20,745 nucleotides of DNA from a virus, in IMG/VR virus record IMGVR_UViG_3300008740_000065, positions 1 through 20,745 of that record. The stretch is one strand, 5' to 3'. Under the pieces are notes generated by a model, which did not search any database, was not told the origin of the DNA, and saw only the letters and a list, made by a program, of their open reading frames with translations. Numbering within the stretch: position 1 is the stretch's first letter; the number at the start of each line of letters is the position of its first letter. This document shows positions 1 to 7,780 of the stretch, piece after piece. The translations under genes and the position numbers were made by a program.

Positions 1-3
1 ATT

Positions 4-978
4 ATGGCAAATGCAACACCAGCGAGTATACCTCAGGTAAACTCAGCAGGAGCAGAAGACGCATTGTTTCTAAAAGTTTTTGCGGGGGAAGTTCTTACTT
101 CTTTTGACAGAGCTTCAAAAACAGGCGGAGCAGAGATGGTTCGTTCTATCTCTAGTGGTAAGTCGGCAACCTTCCCAGTTATGGGCAGAATTGATGCGGC
201 ATATCATACAGCAGGAGCAGAAATTACAGGCTCAACTGCTAACCACAACGAAAAGGTTATTACAATTAATGACCTTTTAACATCTTCAGTGTTTTTATCA
301 AACATTGAGGAAGCCAAAAATCACTGGGACGTAAGAAGTGCATACTCAGCCGAAATCGGCAGAGCTTTAGCTTTTGTTAAAGATAAGCACGTTTTACAAA
401 CTATTGGTCAAGCGGCTATAGAAACTACACCTAACGTAACAGGTGGAGATGTAACAACAAACATATTTGACGCTAATATAGCTTCAGCTACAGATGCAAC
501 TGCCGCTACGGCGATGATAGGTGCTATCTTTACTGCGGCTAAACAGTTAGATGCAAATTATGTTCCAAGCGAAGGCAGAAAATGCTTTCTTAGATTAGAA
601 GAATACTACAAATTAGCAAACGCTACAAACGTAATCAATGCTGATTTCAGTGGTAAAGGTTCAATCGCAGAAGGTAAAGTTGCAAGAGTAGCAGGGATTG
701 ATTTAATTCCAGTTCCTCATTTTGTTGAGTCAAATGTAACTTCAGGAGTAGATGCAGGTTCAGCTACAGCAGGTGGTTCAACACCTCAAGCTGTAAATTT
801 GAGCACATTTGTAGCTCTTGTTACACACCCTTCAGCAGTTGGTACTGTTAAACTTATGGACTTGGCTGTTGAGTCAGATTATGACATCAGACGTCAAGGT
901 ACTTTAATGGTTGCTAAGTACGCTATGGGACACGGCGTTCTAAGACCTGAAAGTGCTGTAGGAATTAAAGAAGCGTAA
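4..978 (+). CDS. 10A: Major capsid protein, T7 gp10A-like
   Basis: Forms the icosahedral head shell. The 324-residue product is close to T7 gp10A (about 345). It reproduces the T7 protein closely: an ALFLKVFAGEVLTSF segment near residue 20, MVRSISSGKSATFPVMGR near 45-62, EKVITINDLLT near 83, NHWDVRSAYS near 106, and at the C-terminus HPSAVGTVKLMDLA and AKYAMGHGVLRPE. The ATG lies three bases into the window, so its ribosome-binding site is not visible, but the N-terminus matches the family and looks complete. I see no obvious slippery site that would make a gp10B-like frameshift product. A terminator-like hairpin follows 30 bases after the stop, as the T7 late terminator follows gene 10. Confidence 0.97.
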   Translation: MANATPASIPQVNSAGAEDALFLKVFAGEVLTSFDRASKTGGAEMVRSISSGKSATFPVMGRIDAAYHTAGAEITGSTANHNEKVITINDLLTSSVFLSNIEEAKNHWDVRSAYSAEIGRALAFVKDKHVLQTIGQAAIETTPNVTGGDVTTNIFDANIASATDATAATAMIGAIFTAAKQLDANYVPSEGRKCFLRLEEYYKLANATNVINADFSGKGSIAEGKVARVAGIDLIPVPHFVESNVTSGVDAGSATAGGSTPQAVNLSTFVALVTHPSAVGTVKLMDLAVESDYDIRRQGTLMVAKYAMGHGVLRPESAVGIKEA

Positions 979-1007
979 TAGTTTCTTTATTACAACACCA
1001 ATAGATT

Positions 1008-1028
1008 AGGGGGAGAAATCCCCCTTTT
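1008..1028 (+). terminator. Rho-independent terminator-like hairpin after the capsid gene
   Basis: A 7-bp stem AGGGGGA / TCCCCCT (1008-1014 with 1019-1025) closes a GAAA (GNRA) tetraloop at 1015-1018 and is followed by T-rich sequence TTTTCT. The position matches the T-phi terminator after T7 gene 10. Downstream structural genes have no obvious new promoter, so termination is probably partial, as in T7. The 3' arm can instead pair with the hsp20 Shine-Dalgarno region (see 1019-1093). Confidence 0.8.
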
Positions 1029-1093
1029 CTACTTATAATAACTTCAAGATATGCCTAGTGGGTATCTTGATTAACTCGCCTAAGAAAGGGGGA
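1019..1093 (+). promoter_or_regulatory. hsp20 5' region: possible SD-sequestering RNA switch
   Basis: The terminator 3' arm and U-tract (1019-1030) are complementary to the hsp20 Shine-Dalgarno region (1083-1093, AGAAAGGGGGA). Nine contiguous pairs join 1019-1027 to 1085-1093. Two more form after a bulged T1028. This pairing is mutually exclusive with the local terminator stem. In the region between, 1044-1070 folds into its own 8-bp hairpin. Proteobacterial IbpA-type genes are commonly controlled by SD-masking RNA thermometers (ROSE elements), so the arrangement is suggestive. That it works as a switch is inference; G-run/C-run complementarity may be coincidental and the local stem may win. 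Confidence 0.35.
1044..1070 (+). repeat. 8-bp inverted repeat upstream of hsp20
   Basis: TCAAGATA (1044-1051) is perfectly repeated in inverted form as TATCTTGA (1063-1070) with an 11-base spacer. It lies between the capsid terminator and the hsp20 start. It could be an RNA hairpin or a protein-binding operator. A TATAAT hexamer lies just upstream at 1034-1039 but has no convincing -35 partner. Confidence 0.5.
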
Positions 1094-1096
1094 AAT

Positions 1097-1492
1097 ATGA
1101 CACTAGACTTAACACCATTCCGAGCTTTTTCGGTAGGTTTTGATGACCTATTTGATGAGCTTAGAAGTTTTAAGACAGTTGGTTATCCACCATACAATAT
1201 TGAAAAAATAAAAGATGGTGAATATAACATTTCAATGGCTGTTGCAGGGTTTTCAAAAGATGACCTTACAATTTCTGTTAAAGAAAATGTCTTAAAAGTA
1301 AAAGGAAAGAAAGAAAGTAAAGAGAAAGATTATCTTTACAAAGGTATTGGTGAAAGGTCTTTTGAACAATCATTTAAACTAGCTGAATTTACGGAAGTAA
1401 GTGAAGTTAAGTTAGAAGATGGTGTTCTAAATGTTTCTTTGATTCAGAATTTACCTGAAGATAAGAAAGAAAAGACAATCAAAATATCTTAA
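1097..1492 (+). CDS. hsp20: Small heat-shock protein, Hsp20/IbpA-like
   Basis: ATP-independent holdase chaperone of the alpha-crystallin family, 131 residues. The N-terminus (DLTPFRAFSVGFDDLFDEL) and the GYPPYNIE entry to the alpha-crystallin domain (residues 29-36) resemble E. coli IbpA/IbpB. The domain continues with AVAGF (48-52), YLYKGIGERSFE (79-90) and the conserved EDGVLNV turn (107-113). It ends in an IKI (I-x-I) oligomerisation motif at 128-130. I chose the ATG at 1097 because a strong AAAGGGGG Shine-Dalgarno (1085-1092) sits just upstream; an in-frame GTG at 1058 would add 13 unrelated residues. The gene sits between capsid and tail-tube genes and is flanked by two similar hairpins, so it looks like an acquired cassette. 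A role in head or tail folding, or in protecting the host during infection, is inference. Hsp20 genes are known in T4-like cyanophages. Confidence 0.95.
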   Translation: MTLDLTPFRAFSVGFDDLFDELRSFKTVGYPPYNIEKIKDGEYNISMAVAGFSKDDLTISVKENVLKVKGKKESKEKDYLYKGIGERSFEQSFKLAEFTEVSEVKLEDGVLNVSLIQNLPEDKKEKTIKIS

Positions 1493-1501
1493 TAACAAAG
1501 T

Positions 1502-1525
1502 CTAGGGGGGAGCAATCCCCTCTAG
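1502..1525 (+). terminator. Hairpin with GCAA tetraloop after hsp20
   Basis: A 10-bp stem (1502-1511 with 1516-1525, including one G-U wobble) closes a GCAA tetraloop at 1512-1515. The core AGGGGGGA-GCAA-TCCCC closely resembles the hairpin at 1008-1028, AGGGGGA-GAAA-TCCCCC. It is followed by TTAATTTAATTA rather than a clean T-run, so it may be a weak terminator or an RNA-processing/stabilising site. Confidence 0.55.
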
Positions 1526-1553
1526 TTAATTTAATTAGAGGATATAAACAATA

Positions 1554-1664
1554 ATGATAAATAAAATAAATGAAGTAATGTTAGAAGTGAAACACTTTTG
1601 GAGTGACCATAAAAAAGTTAGTATCGCTTTTGCAATAATTTTATTAATAGCAATAATAATATAA
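1554..1664 (+). CDS. 36-residue single-span membrane peptide
   Basis: A short gene starting MINKINEVMLEVKHF. A charged half (residues 1-21, including SDHKK) is followed by an all-hydrophobic C-terminal segment (VSIAFAIILLIAIII, 22-36) that is long enough for a membrane span. This predicts a tail-anchored peptide with its N-terminus in the cytoplasm. An AGAGGA ribosome-binding site lies at 1537-1542, just after the hairpin. It ends four bases before the tail tubular A start, which has no Shine-Dalgarno of its own, so translation through this peptide may feed that gene. I do not recognise a family. A small holin-like or leader-peptide role is possible, but nothing beyond the membrane segment supports either. 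Confidence 0.6.
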   Translation: MINKINEVMLEVKHFWSDHKKVSIAFAIILLIAIII

Positions 1665-1668
1665 TATA

Positions 1669-2280
1669 ATGGCAACACAAATTACACCTACGACTGAATT
1701 ACAAGCAGTTAATCAAATGTTGAGTGTTATAGGAGAAGCTCCTGTAAACGCAATAACAGGTACAGTAACTACCGATGTATCTGTTGCTAAAAACATTTTA
1801 GATGAAACTTCTATGTCAGTTCAATCAATGGGGTGGAATTTCAATACCCATTATGCTTATACACTAGCAAAAGATACAAACAATAAAGTACCCTTACCAT
1901 CTAACTGCGTACAAGCCGATGCTTCCGCACAATACCGAGATAGAAATTTAGTTATTCGTAATGGTTTTCTATATGATATAGCTAATCATACCGATGTATT
2001 TGGAACATCAACAACCCTACCTACTTGTGACTTAGTTCTAGTCCAACAATTTGAACAACTCCCTGAATATGCAAGACAATATATAGCAACTAAAGCCGCT
2101 AGACGTTTTGCTTCAAGATATATTGGGGATAAAGGTATCACTGAGTTGGCAGGAAATGATGAACAAGAAGCACTAGCCGCTTTTAGACAAGCTGATAGTA
2201 GAAGTGCTGACGCTAATATATTAGAAGGTGATGCGAATACTTATTCAATCATAAACAGGACTACTAGAAGGACTTATTAA
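1669..2280 (+). CDS. 11: Tail tubular protein A, T7 gp11-like
   Basis: Forms the dodecameric adaptor ring between the portal and the nozzle. At 203 residues it is about the T7 size (196). Matching landmarks are ELQAVNQMLSVIGEAPV near residue 10-26, SMGWNFNTHY near 53, the NGFLYDIANHTDVFG strand, LPEYARQYIATKAARRF near 129, and a C-terminal ILEGDANTYS. The ATG at 1669 has only A/T-rich sequence upstream and no Shine-Dalgarno; reinitiation from the 36-residue gene that stops at 1664 is likely. Its stop codon overlaps the next start as TAATG. Confidence 0.95.
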   Translation: MATQITPTTELQAVNQMLSVIGEAPVNAITGTVTTDVSVAKNILDETSMSVQSMGWNFNTHYAYTLAKDTNNKVPLPSNCVQADASAQYRDRNLVIRNGFLYDIANHTDVFGTSTTLPTCDLVLVQQFEQLPEYARQYIATKAARRFASRYIGDKGITELAGNDEQEALAAFRQADSRSADANILEGDANTYSIINRTTRRTY

Positions 2281-4778
2281 TGGGACAAGTGATTTCACAA
2301 TCCGTACCAAATTTTCTAAATGGTATGTCTCAACAAACCCCTTCACAACGTGGAATTAATCAAGGTCAAGACCAAGTTAATTGTCAAAACAACATTGTAG
2401 ATGGGTTATCAAAGAGACCACCTTTAGAATATGTAGCTACACTAGATTCTACAAATGTATTTCCTAATACTGCTAAGATATGGAGTATACAAAGAGATGA
2501 ATCAAATAGATATTTGTGTGCGTTTTATGATAATGGAGTTAAAGTTTATGATTTAGCAGGTAATGAAAAAACTGTAAGTTATCCTAATGGAAATACTTAT
2601 CTTAATTCTACAAATCCTAAAAGTGATTTCCGTATGGTTAATATTGCGGATTATACTTTTGTAGTTAATAGGTCAATTACACCTGCGGCTGACAGTACAA
2701 CAACTGCGGCAAAATTAGAGGAATTTCACGTCTACTGTAAATCAACTAATTATGGTAGAGAATATAAAGTAGCATTAAAACACGAAGATTGGGCTTATGA
2801 AATAGAAGTTGTATTTCAAATACCTACAGGAAATGATGCTTCTACAGATAGTAAATATAGAGATACAAATAAGATAGTAGATATATTAATGTATGGTACT
2901 TCAAGTGCTCATTATAATTCAAGTGCCAATGGGATTGGTTTTAAAACAGTAAGAACAGATACAGGAGCAACTTTATCTGCAACATCAGGTTTAGCAAACT
3001 TTTCAGATATAAATACTTATTTTAATTTTGAACAATTTGATTCTGTTATTTACGGAAAAATTATTAATCAAGCTAAGACTTATACATTAAGTACATCTGA
3101 TGGTTCAGGTAATACTGCGATGTATGGAATTAAAGATACAATACAAGATTTTACAAAATTACCTTACTATGGAAAAGTAGGAACTATTGTTAAAGTAACA
3201 GGTGATGAAGGAGATACTCTTTCTGATTACTATGTTAAATTTGATGGTACAGGTGTGTGGACAGAAACTATTGCACCTGCAACAAGTGTCGGTTTAGATG
3301 ATACTACAATGCCTCACGCTTTAGTTAATAATAATGATGGTACATTTACATTTAAAAAATTAGAATGGACAGATAGAGTTTGTGGTGATGCTACAGACAC
3401 TAATCCTAATCCTTCATTTGTAGGTAAAACAATACAGAATTTAACATATTATAAAAATAGATTAGGACTGTTATCAGGAGAGAATTTAATTTTAACTGAA
3501 AATGCTAGTTACTTTAATTTCTTTGCTACAACAGTTACACAAGTTTTAGATACTGACCCTATTGATATAGCGGCTTCAGGAACACAAGTTAATACATTGA
3601 AACACTCAGTAGGATTTAATGAAACATTATTATTATTCTCTGATACAGCTCAATATAAACTTGACCACGCAGGAGATACTATAAGTCCAACTACTGCTAT
3701 CTTAAATGAAGTGTCAAGTTTTGAACACGATGATTCAGTAACACCTATTGCGGCAGGTAAGTTTGCTTACTTTGCTCAAGCTAGAACAAACAATACAGCA
3801 TTAAGAGAATACTATGCTGATGATGATACATTAACAAATGATGGTTTAGATATTTCAGTTTCAGTACAAAGTCTAATACCTTCTAATGCTTATCAAATTA
3901 TAAGTAATACTGTTGAGGATTGTCTAGCAATTTTATGTGCAGACACAGCAGATGCACAGGTTGTACCTTATACTACAGGTTCAGATATAACAGCAACTAA
4001 TGCTGATACTATGTATATTTATAAATATTTCTTTGATGGTGGAGAGAAAGTACAAACAGCTTGGTCTAAATGGGAATTTAGTGGAGTTAAAATACTTGGT
4101 GGTATGTCTGTAGAAAGTAATATTTATTTATTTACTGCTGAAGGACAAGATACAAAATTATTTAAAATAGATTTAAGAAATTTAAAAGATTCAACATTAG
4201 GACACGGAATATACCTTGATAAAATGACTTCAGTTACAGGTGTATATTCTAGTGTAACAGATTTAACAACTGTAACTTCTCCATATGGAGCTAAGACAGG
4301 TTTAAAAGCTGTAGATAAAACTAATGGAGCAGATTATGCTTTAACATTTGTTAGTGGTTCTAACTATACGTTAGAAGGAAATCATACAAACTTATGGATA
4401 GGTATTCCTTTTGAATCTAAGTATACATTATCAACACAATACGTTAGAGAAAATACTGGTAGAGGACTTTTAGCTGTAACTACAGGTCGTTACCAAGTTA
4501 GAAATATAGCATTAACTTACGAAAATTCAGGTTTCTTCACAGCAGAAGTAACACCTGAGAATAGAAGTAAATCTACAACTGTAATGAACGGATATGTTCT
4601 AGGGACATCAGGTAGTACCATTGGGTCTGCCGCATTGTCTTCAGGAACTATTAAAGTACCAGTACAATGTAGAAATACCGATTTTACTTTTGACATTATC
4701 TCTAGTTCACACTTACCTATGTATATAGCAAGTGCTGAGGTAGAAGGTTTATATCATAACAGAGCAACAAGGATTTAA
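2280..4778 (+). CDS. 12: Tail tubular protein B (nozzle), T7 gp12-like
   Basis: Builds the hexameric tail nozzle to which fibres attach. It has 832 residues against 794 in T7. T7 gp12 landmarks run in order: ISQSVPNFLNGMSQQ at residues 5-19, GLSKRPPLEYV near 43, NEKTVSYPNGNTYL near 75, FRMVNIADYTFVVNRS near 98, TMPHALV near 344, PSFVGKTIQNLTYYKNRLGL near 378-397 followed by LSGEN, and DPIDIAASGTQVNTLKHSV near 428. AGAAGGA lies 7 bases before the ATG. The start shares one base with the upstream stop, and its own stop overlaps the next start in the same way. Confidence 0.97.
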   Translation: MGQVISQSVPNFLNGMSQQTPSQRGINQGQDQVNCQNNIVDGLSKRPPLEYVATLDSTNVFPNTAKIWSIQRDESNRYLCAFYDNGVKVYDLAGNEKTVSYPNGNTYLNSTNPKSDFRMVNIADYTFVVNRSITPAADSTTTAAKLEEFHVYCKSTNYGREYKVALKHEDWAYEIEVVFQIPTGNDASTDSKYRDTNKIVDILMYGTSSAHYNSSANGIGFKTVRTDTGATLSATSGLANFSDINTYFNFEQFDSVIYGKIINQAKTYTLSTSDGSGNTAMYGIKDTIQDFTKLPYYGKVGTIVKVTGDEGDTLSDYYVKFDGTGVWTETIAPATSVGLDDTTMPHALVNNNDGTFTFKKLEWTDRVCGDATDTNPNPSFVGKTIQNLTYYKNRLGLLSGENLILTENASYFNFFATTVTQVLDTDPIDIAASGTQVNTLKHSVGFNETLLLFSDTAQYKLDHAGDTISPTTAILNEVSSFEHDDSVTPIAAGKFAYFAQARTNNTALREYYADDDTLTNDGLDISVSVQSLIPSNAYQIISNTVEDCLAILCADTADAQVVPYTTGSDITATNADTMYIYKYFFDGGEKVQTAWSKWEFSGVKILGGMSVESNIYLFTAEGQDTKLFKIDLRNLKDSTLGHGIYLDKMTSVTGVYSSVTDLTTVTSPYGAKTGLKAVDKTNGADYALTFVSGSNYTLEGNHTNLWIGIPFESKYTLSTQYVRENTGRGLLAVTTGRYQVRNIALTYENSGFFTAEVTPENRSKSTTVMNGYVLGTSGSTIGSAALSSGTIKVPVQCRNTDFTFDIISSSHLPMYIASAEVEGLYHNRATRI

Positions 4779-5260
4779 TGGAAAAAGAAAATTATGTACG
4801 TCCCGCAGTATTAGCTGACGCATTAGAATTAGCACCTAAAATGCGAATAGCAGATAGGGAAGAGATAAGAGCATCAGATGGTAAATCACCTTTGGAAGCT
4901 CTTGTTATACCTTTTACTTATGACAGAAGTAGAAATTATACAATCATTGGCACAGCCAGTGAAGGAGTTATAGGTATGTTTGGGGTTGCTCCAACCAAAG
5001 ACCCTGAATATGGCGTAGCTTGGTTATTATCAAGTGAAGACTTATTTAAACATACAAAACAATTTATTAAGGAATGTCCTTACTGGGTAGCTAAAATGAG
5101 TAAAGGATATACTTATATATACAACTGGGTTGATAGAAGAAATTGGAAGTCATTAAAATGGCTACAGTTTCTAGGCTTTGAACCTAAAGAAGAAATTAAA
5201 CAATATGGGGTAGGAAAATTACCCTTCTTATTAATGATAAAGGAGACAAATAAAGAATAA
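4778..5260 (+). CDS. 13: Internal virion protein gp13-like (GNAT-like fold)
   Basis: 160 residues (T7 gp13 has 138). The first residues (VRPAVLADALELAP) and the middle and end (YTYIYNWVDRRNWKSLKWLQ, then FLGFEPKEEI) follow the gp13 pattern, where T7 has an equivalent YVWVGNTSHIRFLKTIGA. The layout is that of a degenerate N-acetyltransferase fold. I see no clear acetyl-CoA loop, so enzymatic activity is doubtful. gp13 is required for infectious T7 particles. AAGGA precedes the ATG, and both ends overlap neighbours as TAATG. Confidence 0.85.
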   Translation: MEKENYVRPAVLADALELAPKMRIADREEIRASDGKSPLEALVIPFTYDRSRNYTIIGTASEGVIGMFGVAPTKDPEYGVAWLLSSEDLFKHTKQFIKECPYWVAKMSKGYTYIYNWVDRRNWKSLKWLQFLGFEPKEEIKQYGVGKLPFLLMIKETNKE

Positions 5261-5826
5261 TGTGTGGAGTACCTGAAGCTCAATTAGCACTTAGTGTGTT
5301 TAGTACTGTCGCTAAATTTCAAAATGATAAAGCAGTACACGAAACAAATATGGCGGCTAATGAAATTAGTATGCGAAATGCTGACCAAGCATATTTAAAT
5401 GATTTATCTAAAATTGATAATGAATCTTCTCGTGCAGTACAAGCAAAGGCTTTAGCTGAATTAAAAGCAAGACAAGAATTAACTAAGAACCAAGCGTATG
5501 CTCTTAACTCAGGATTTGGAAACTCACTTAAAGTAATGCAAGATATGAGTGGTAAACACGATTTAGGTTTCTCTGAAATTGCTTTTGATTTTGAAAGAGA
5601 TATGTTGTCTTTACAAGGTTCTGAAAATGATGCTTATGCGGCTTTACATAGAAATTACTCTAACATAAGACCATCTCAACCACCTAGCTTAATCGGTTCA
5701 GTAATTGAACTTGGTTCACACGGATTGAATTATGCAGGTTCAGATAATAAATGGATTAATAAACGAAGCAAACCTACAGTGGATTACTCTGCTGTACCTT
5801 CACATAAAACAAGGACATTGATGTAA
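5260..5826 (+). CDS. 14: Internal virion (ejection) protein gp14-like
   Basis: 188 residues, close to T7 gp14 (196). It begins MCGVPEAQLALSVFS, like the T7 MC-start hydrophobic N-terminus. It continues as a long Ala/Gln/Asn-rich helix with 'AVQAKALAELKARQEL' and an 'ALNSGFGNSLKVMQD' turn, where T7 has AIGSIRAAIGES. In T7 this protein is ejected and forms the outer-membrane part of the DNA-translocation channel. AAGGAGA lies 13 bases upstream. The start overlaps the gp13 stop by one base, and the gp15 start follows after TAATATG. Confidence 0.88.
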   Translation: MCGVPEAQLALSVFSTVAKFQNDKAVHETNMAANEISMRNADQAYLNDLSKIDNESSRAVQAKALAELKARQELTKNQAYALNSGFGNSLKVMQDMSGKHDLGFSEIAFDFERDMLSLQGSENDAYAALHRNYSNIRPSQPPSLIGSVIELGSHGLNYAGSDNKWINKRSKPTVDYSAVPSHKTRTLM

Positions 5827-5827
5827 T

Positions 5828-7777
5828 ATGGCAGATAAATATAAATCACAAGTAACTAACAAATGGATAGGCTCAAGTTATAAAGGAACTGTTAGACATA
5901 TAGACGCTAGAAATACTGAAATGGGTCAAATTGTTTCTGCTTTAAGAAATGACCTTACTCCCGCTATGAATAAGTGGGGAGAAACACATATTGAAAAGAA
6001 AAAAACTGAGGCAGGAGCTAAAATGGACGAGCTTTATGCACAAGGTTGGACAACAAAAGAAATTGAAAAAGCTATTTTAAATGATGAAATTCCTGAATTA
6101 AGTAATCAATATGCTACTGCGGTAGTAGATACACACTCAGGAAGATTTGAAGCGGCTGAAACTATTAGAAAAATTAATGAAAACATTGATTCTTATGATT
6201 TTAAAGAAGGTAATCAAACTTTAGAAGAATGGTATAAACAATATTTACCTGATTTTAATGAAGCTAGTTCACAATTTACAGTAGGATTTTCTGCTGTATT
6301 CAATGAATGGTCTGCAAAAGCAAAAATTAAAGATGCTGAAAATAGAGCTGAATGGGCTCATACAGTAAAAATTAATAAAGCAGTAAACTTTTTAGATACT
6401 ACTATTGGTGCTGATGAGATAGATGAAAAATATTGGGAAACAATTAAAAGTCTAAATACAGCTATGCCTATAGAAGGTAAAGAAAAAGCATACTTCTTTG
6501 ACACTAATGAATTAAATATGGAAGTTGCTTTAGGTCACGCTAAATTCTTATTAGCAAAAGCTACAACTACTGAGGAATTAGATAAAGCTCTTAAAATTTT
6601 AACTTCAGATAGAGGAATAGGAAAAGGTGGAAATAAATTAGGTTCATTATTAAATGCTCACCCTACTGAAATTGGTGAAACTCTAAATGCAATTACAAAT
6701 AAAAGAGCTCGTCTTGAAAACAAAAAAAGAACTGATATAGAGTGGAATGAAAAACAAGATAAGAAAAATATATTTAAAGACTTTTGGTCTGATTTTGAAA
6801 ACAATATGAAAGACGTAGAAAAGTGGCGTGAAAAACTTAGAGCTATTGACCCTACTGCTGTTCCTTCTTTTAATAAATTAATAGATGAGAAAAGAATATC
6901 TAATGCGTCAGGTGAAGCACGACAAGAATTTCTTATTGATGTAATGGAAGGTACTTATGACGATATTAAAGATTTAGCAAAAGCTATGGAAGAAAAAGGT
7001 ATTCCTAAAGAAGACTTTGCTCAAGCGTTCTCATATTTTGAACGTGCTGAGAAAATGAAGAAAGAAGATAAGAAACATATTTGGGAAACTAATTCAAATG
7101 TAAAAGATTCTAAAAAAGAAATACTTGATGTTGTTAAAGAAAATGTAAGTGGTGGTGGAAACTCAATGTTTTCAAGTAAAGGAAATGATGCTGTTAGAAG
7201 AGCTAATTATTATCTTAAAGAACAAATACTTAATTTTGAAGAATTTAATGAAGATGGTACTAAGAGAGATAATCCACCTAGTGATGCTCAGTGGCGTAAG
7301 TTTATGAAAGATATGGGTGACTATGTTAAAACTACTTTCAAAGGAGAAAAAGATTGGGAGAAATTAGAAGACTGGGCTGTAGCAAAAGCAAAACAAGAAG
7401 AAGAAAATGAAAAGAAAGAAAAAGCAAAGAAAGCTCAAGAACAATTAGAAACTAATATTACAACTTCTGTTGCTTCAGCTATAGAAGAAGGAATAAAATT
7501 TGAGACACCTGTGTTTAGTGAAGAAGATAAATTATGGTTCTCAGGTGAGAAAAAAGAAAAACGATTATTTGATACAAATAAATTATATCCTTATATTCAA
7601 GAATCAGTTAAAACAGTATTAGAAAATATAGAAGGAATAGATTTTACAAATAAAGAAACATATGTCAATATTGCAAAAGCATTGGGTAACAATGAAGAAC
7701 AAGCTAAACAATTTGCAGATATGTTGGGTGTAACTGTAGAACAACTAAGTGAAGCATTAAAAAGAGCAGGAGTATAA
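5828..7777 (+). CDS. 15: Internal virion (core) protein gp15-like
   Basis: 649 residues (T7 gp15: 747). Assignment rests mainly on position between gp14 and gp16, length, and a helix-rich, highly charged composition with almost no hydrophobic segments, as expected for a soluble core protein that extends the ejection channel. A strong Lys/Glu coiled-coil stretch lies near residues 520-545. The N-terminus (VTNKWIGSSYKGTVRHIDARN) is distinct. I see no catalytic motif. The start follows the previous stop as TAATATG, with AAGGAC 11 bases upstream. Confidence 0.82.
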   Translation: MADKYKSQVTNKWIGSSYKGTVRHIDARNTEMGQIVSALRNDLTPAMNKWGETHIEKKKTEAGAKMDELYAQGWTTKEIEKAILNDEIPELSNQYATAVVDTHSGRFEAAETIRKINENIDSYDFKEGNQTLEEWYKQYLPDFNEASSQFTVGFSAVFNEWSAKAKIKDAENRAEWAHTVKINKAVNFLDTTIGADEIDEKYWETIKSLNTAMPIEGKEKAYFFDTNELNMEVALGHAKFLLAKATTTEELDKALKILTSDRGIGKGGNKLGSLLNAHPTEIGETLNAITNKRARLENKKRTDIEWNEKQDKKNIFKDFWSDFENNMKDVEKWREKLRAIDPTAVPSFNKLIDEKRISNASGEARQEFLIDVMEGTYDDIKDLAKAMEEKGIPKEDFAQAFSYFERAEKMKKEDKKHIWETNSNVKDSKKEILDVVKENVSGGGNSMFSSKGNDAVRRANYYLKEQILNFEEFNEDGTKRDNPPSDAQWRKFMKDMGDYVKTTFKGEKDWEKLEDWAVAKAKQEEENEKKEKAKKAQEQLETNITTSVASAIEEGIKFETPVFSEEDKLWFSGEKKEKRLFDTNKLYPYIQESVKTVLENIEGIDFTNKETYVNIAKALGNNEEQAKQFADMLGVTVEQLSEALKRAGV

Positions 7778-7780
7778 TAA

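Noticed and set aside
940-980. Programmed frameshift giving a gp10B-like minor capsid protein
   Set aside because: No slippery heptamer near the capsid stop, and no long extension frame follows before the terminator.
1034-1039. TATAAT as a sigma-70 promoter for hsp20
   Set aside because: Perfect -10 but no -35 or extended -10; such hexamers are common by chance in this AT-rich DNA.
1058-1096. Upstream GTG start extending hsp20 by 13 residues
   Set aside because: The extension is unlike Hsp20 N-termini and a strong Shine-Dalgarno stands just before the ATG at 1097.
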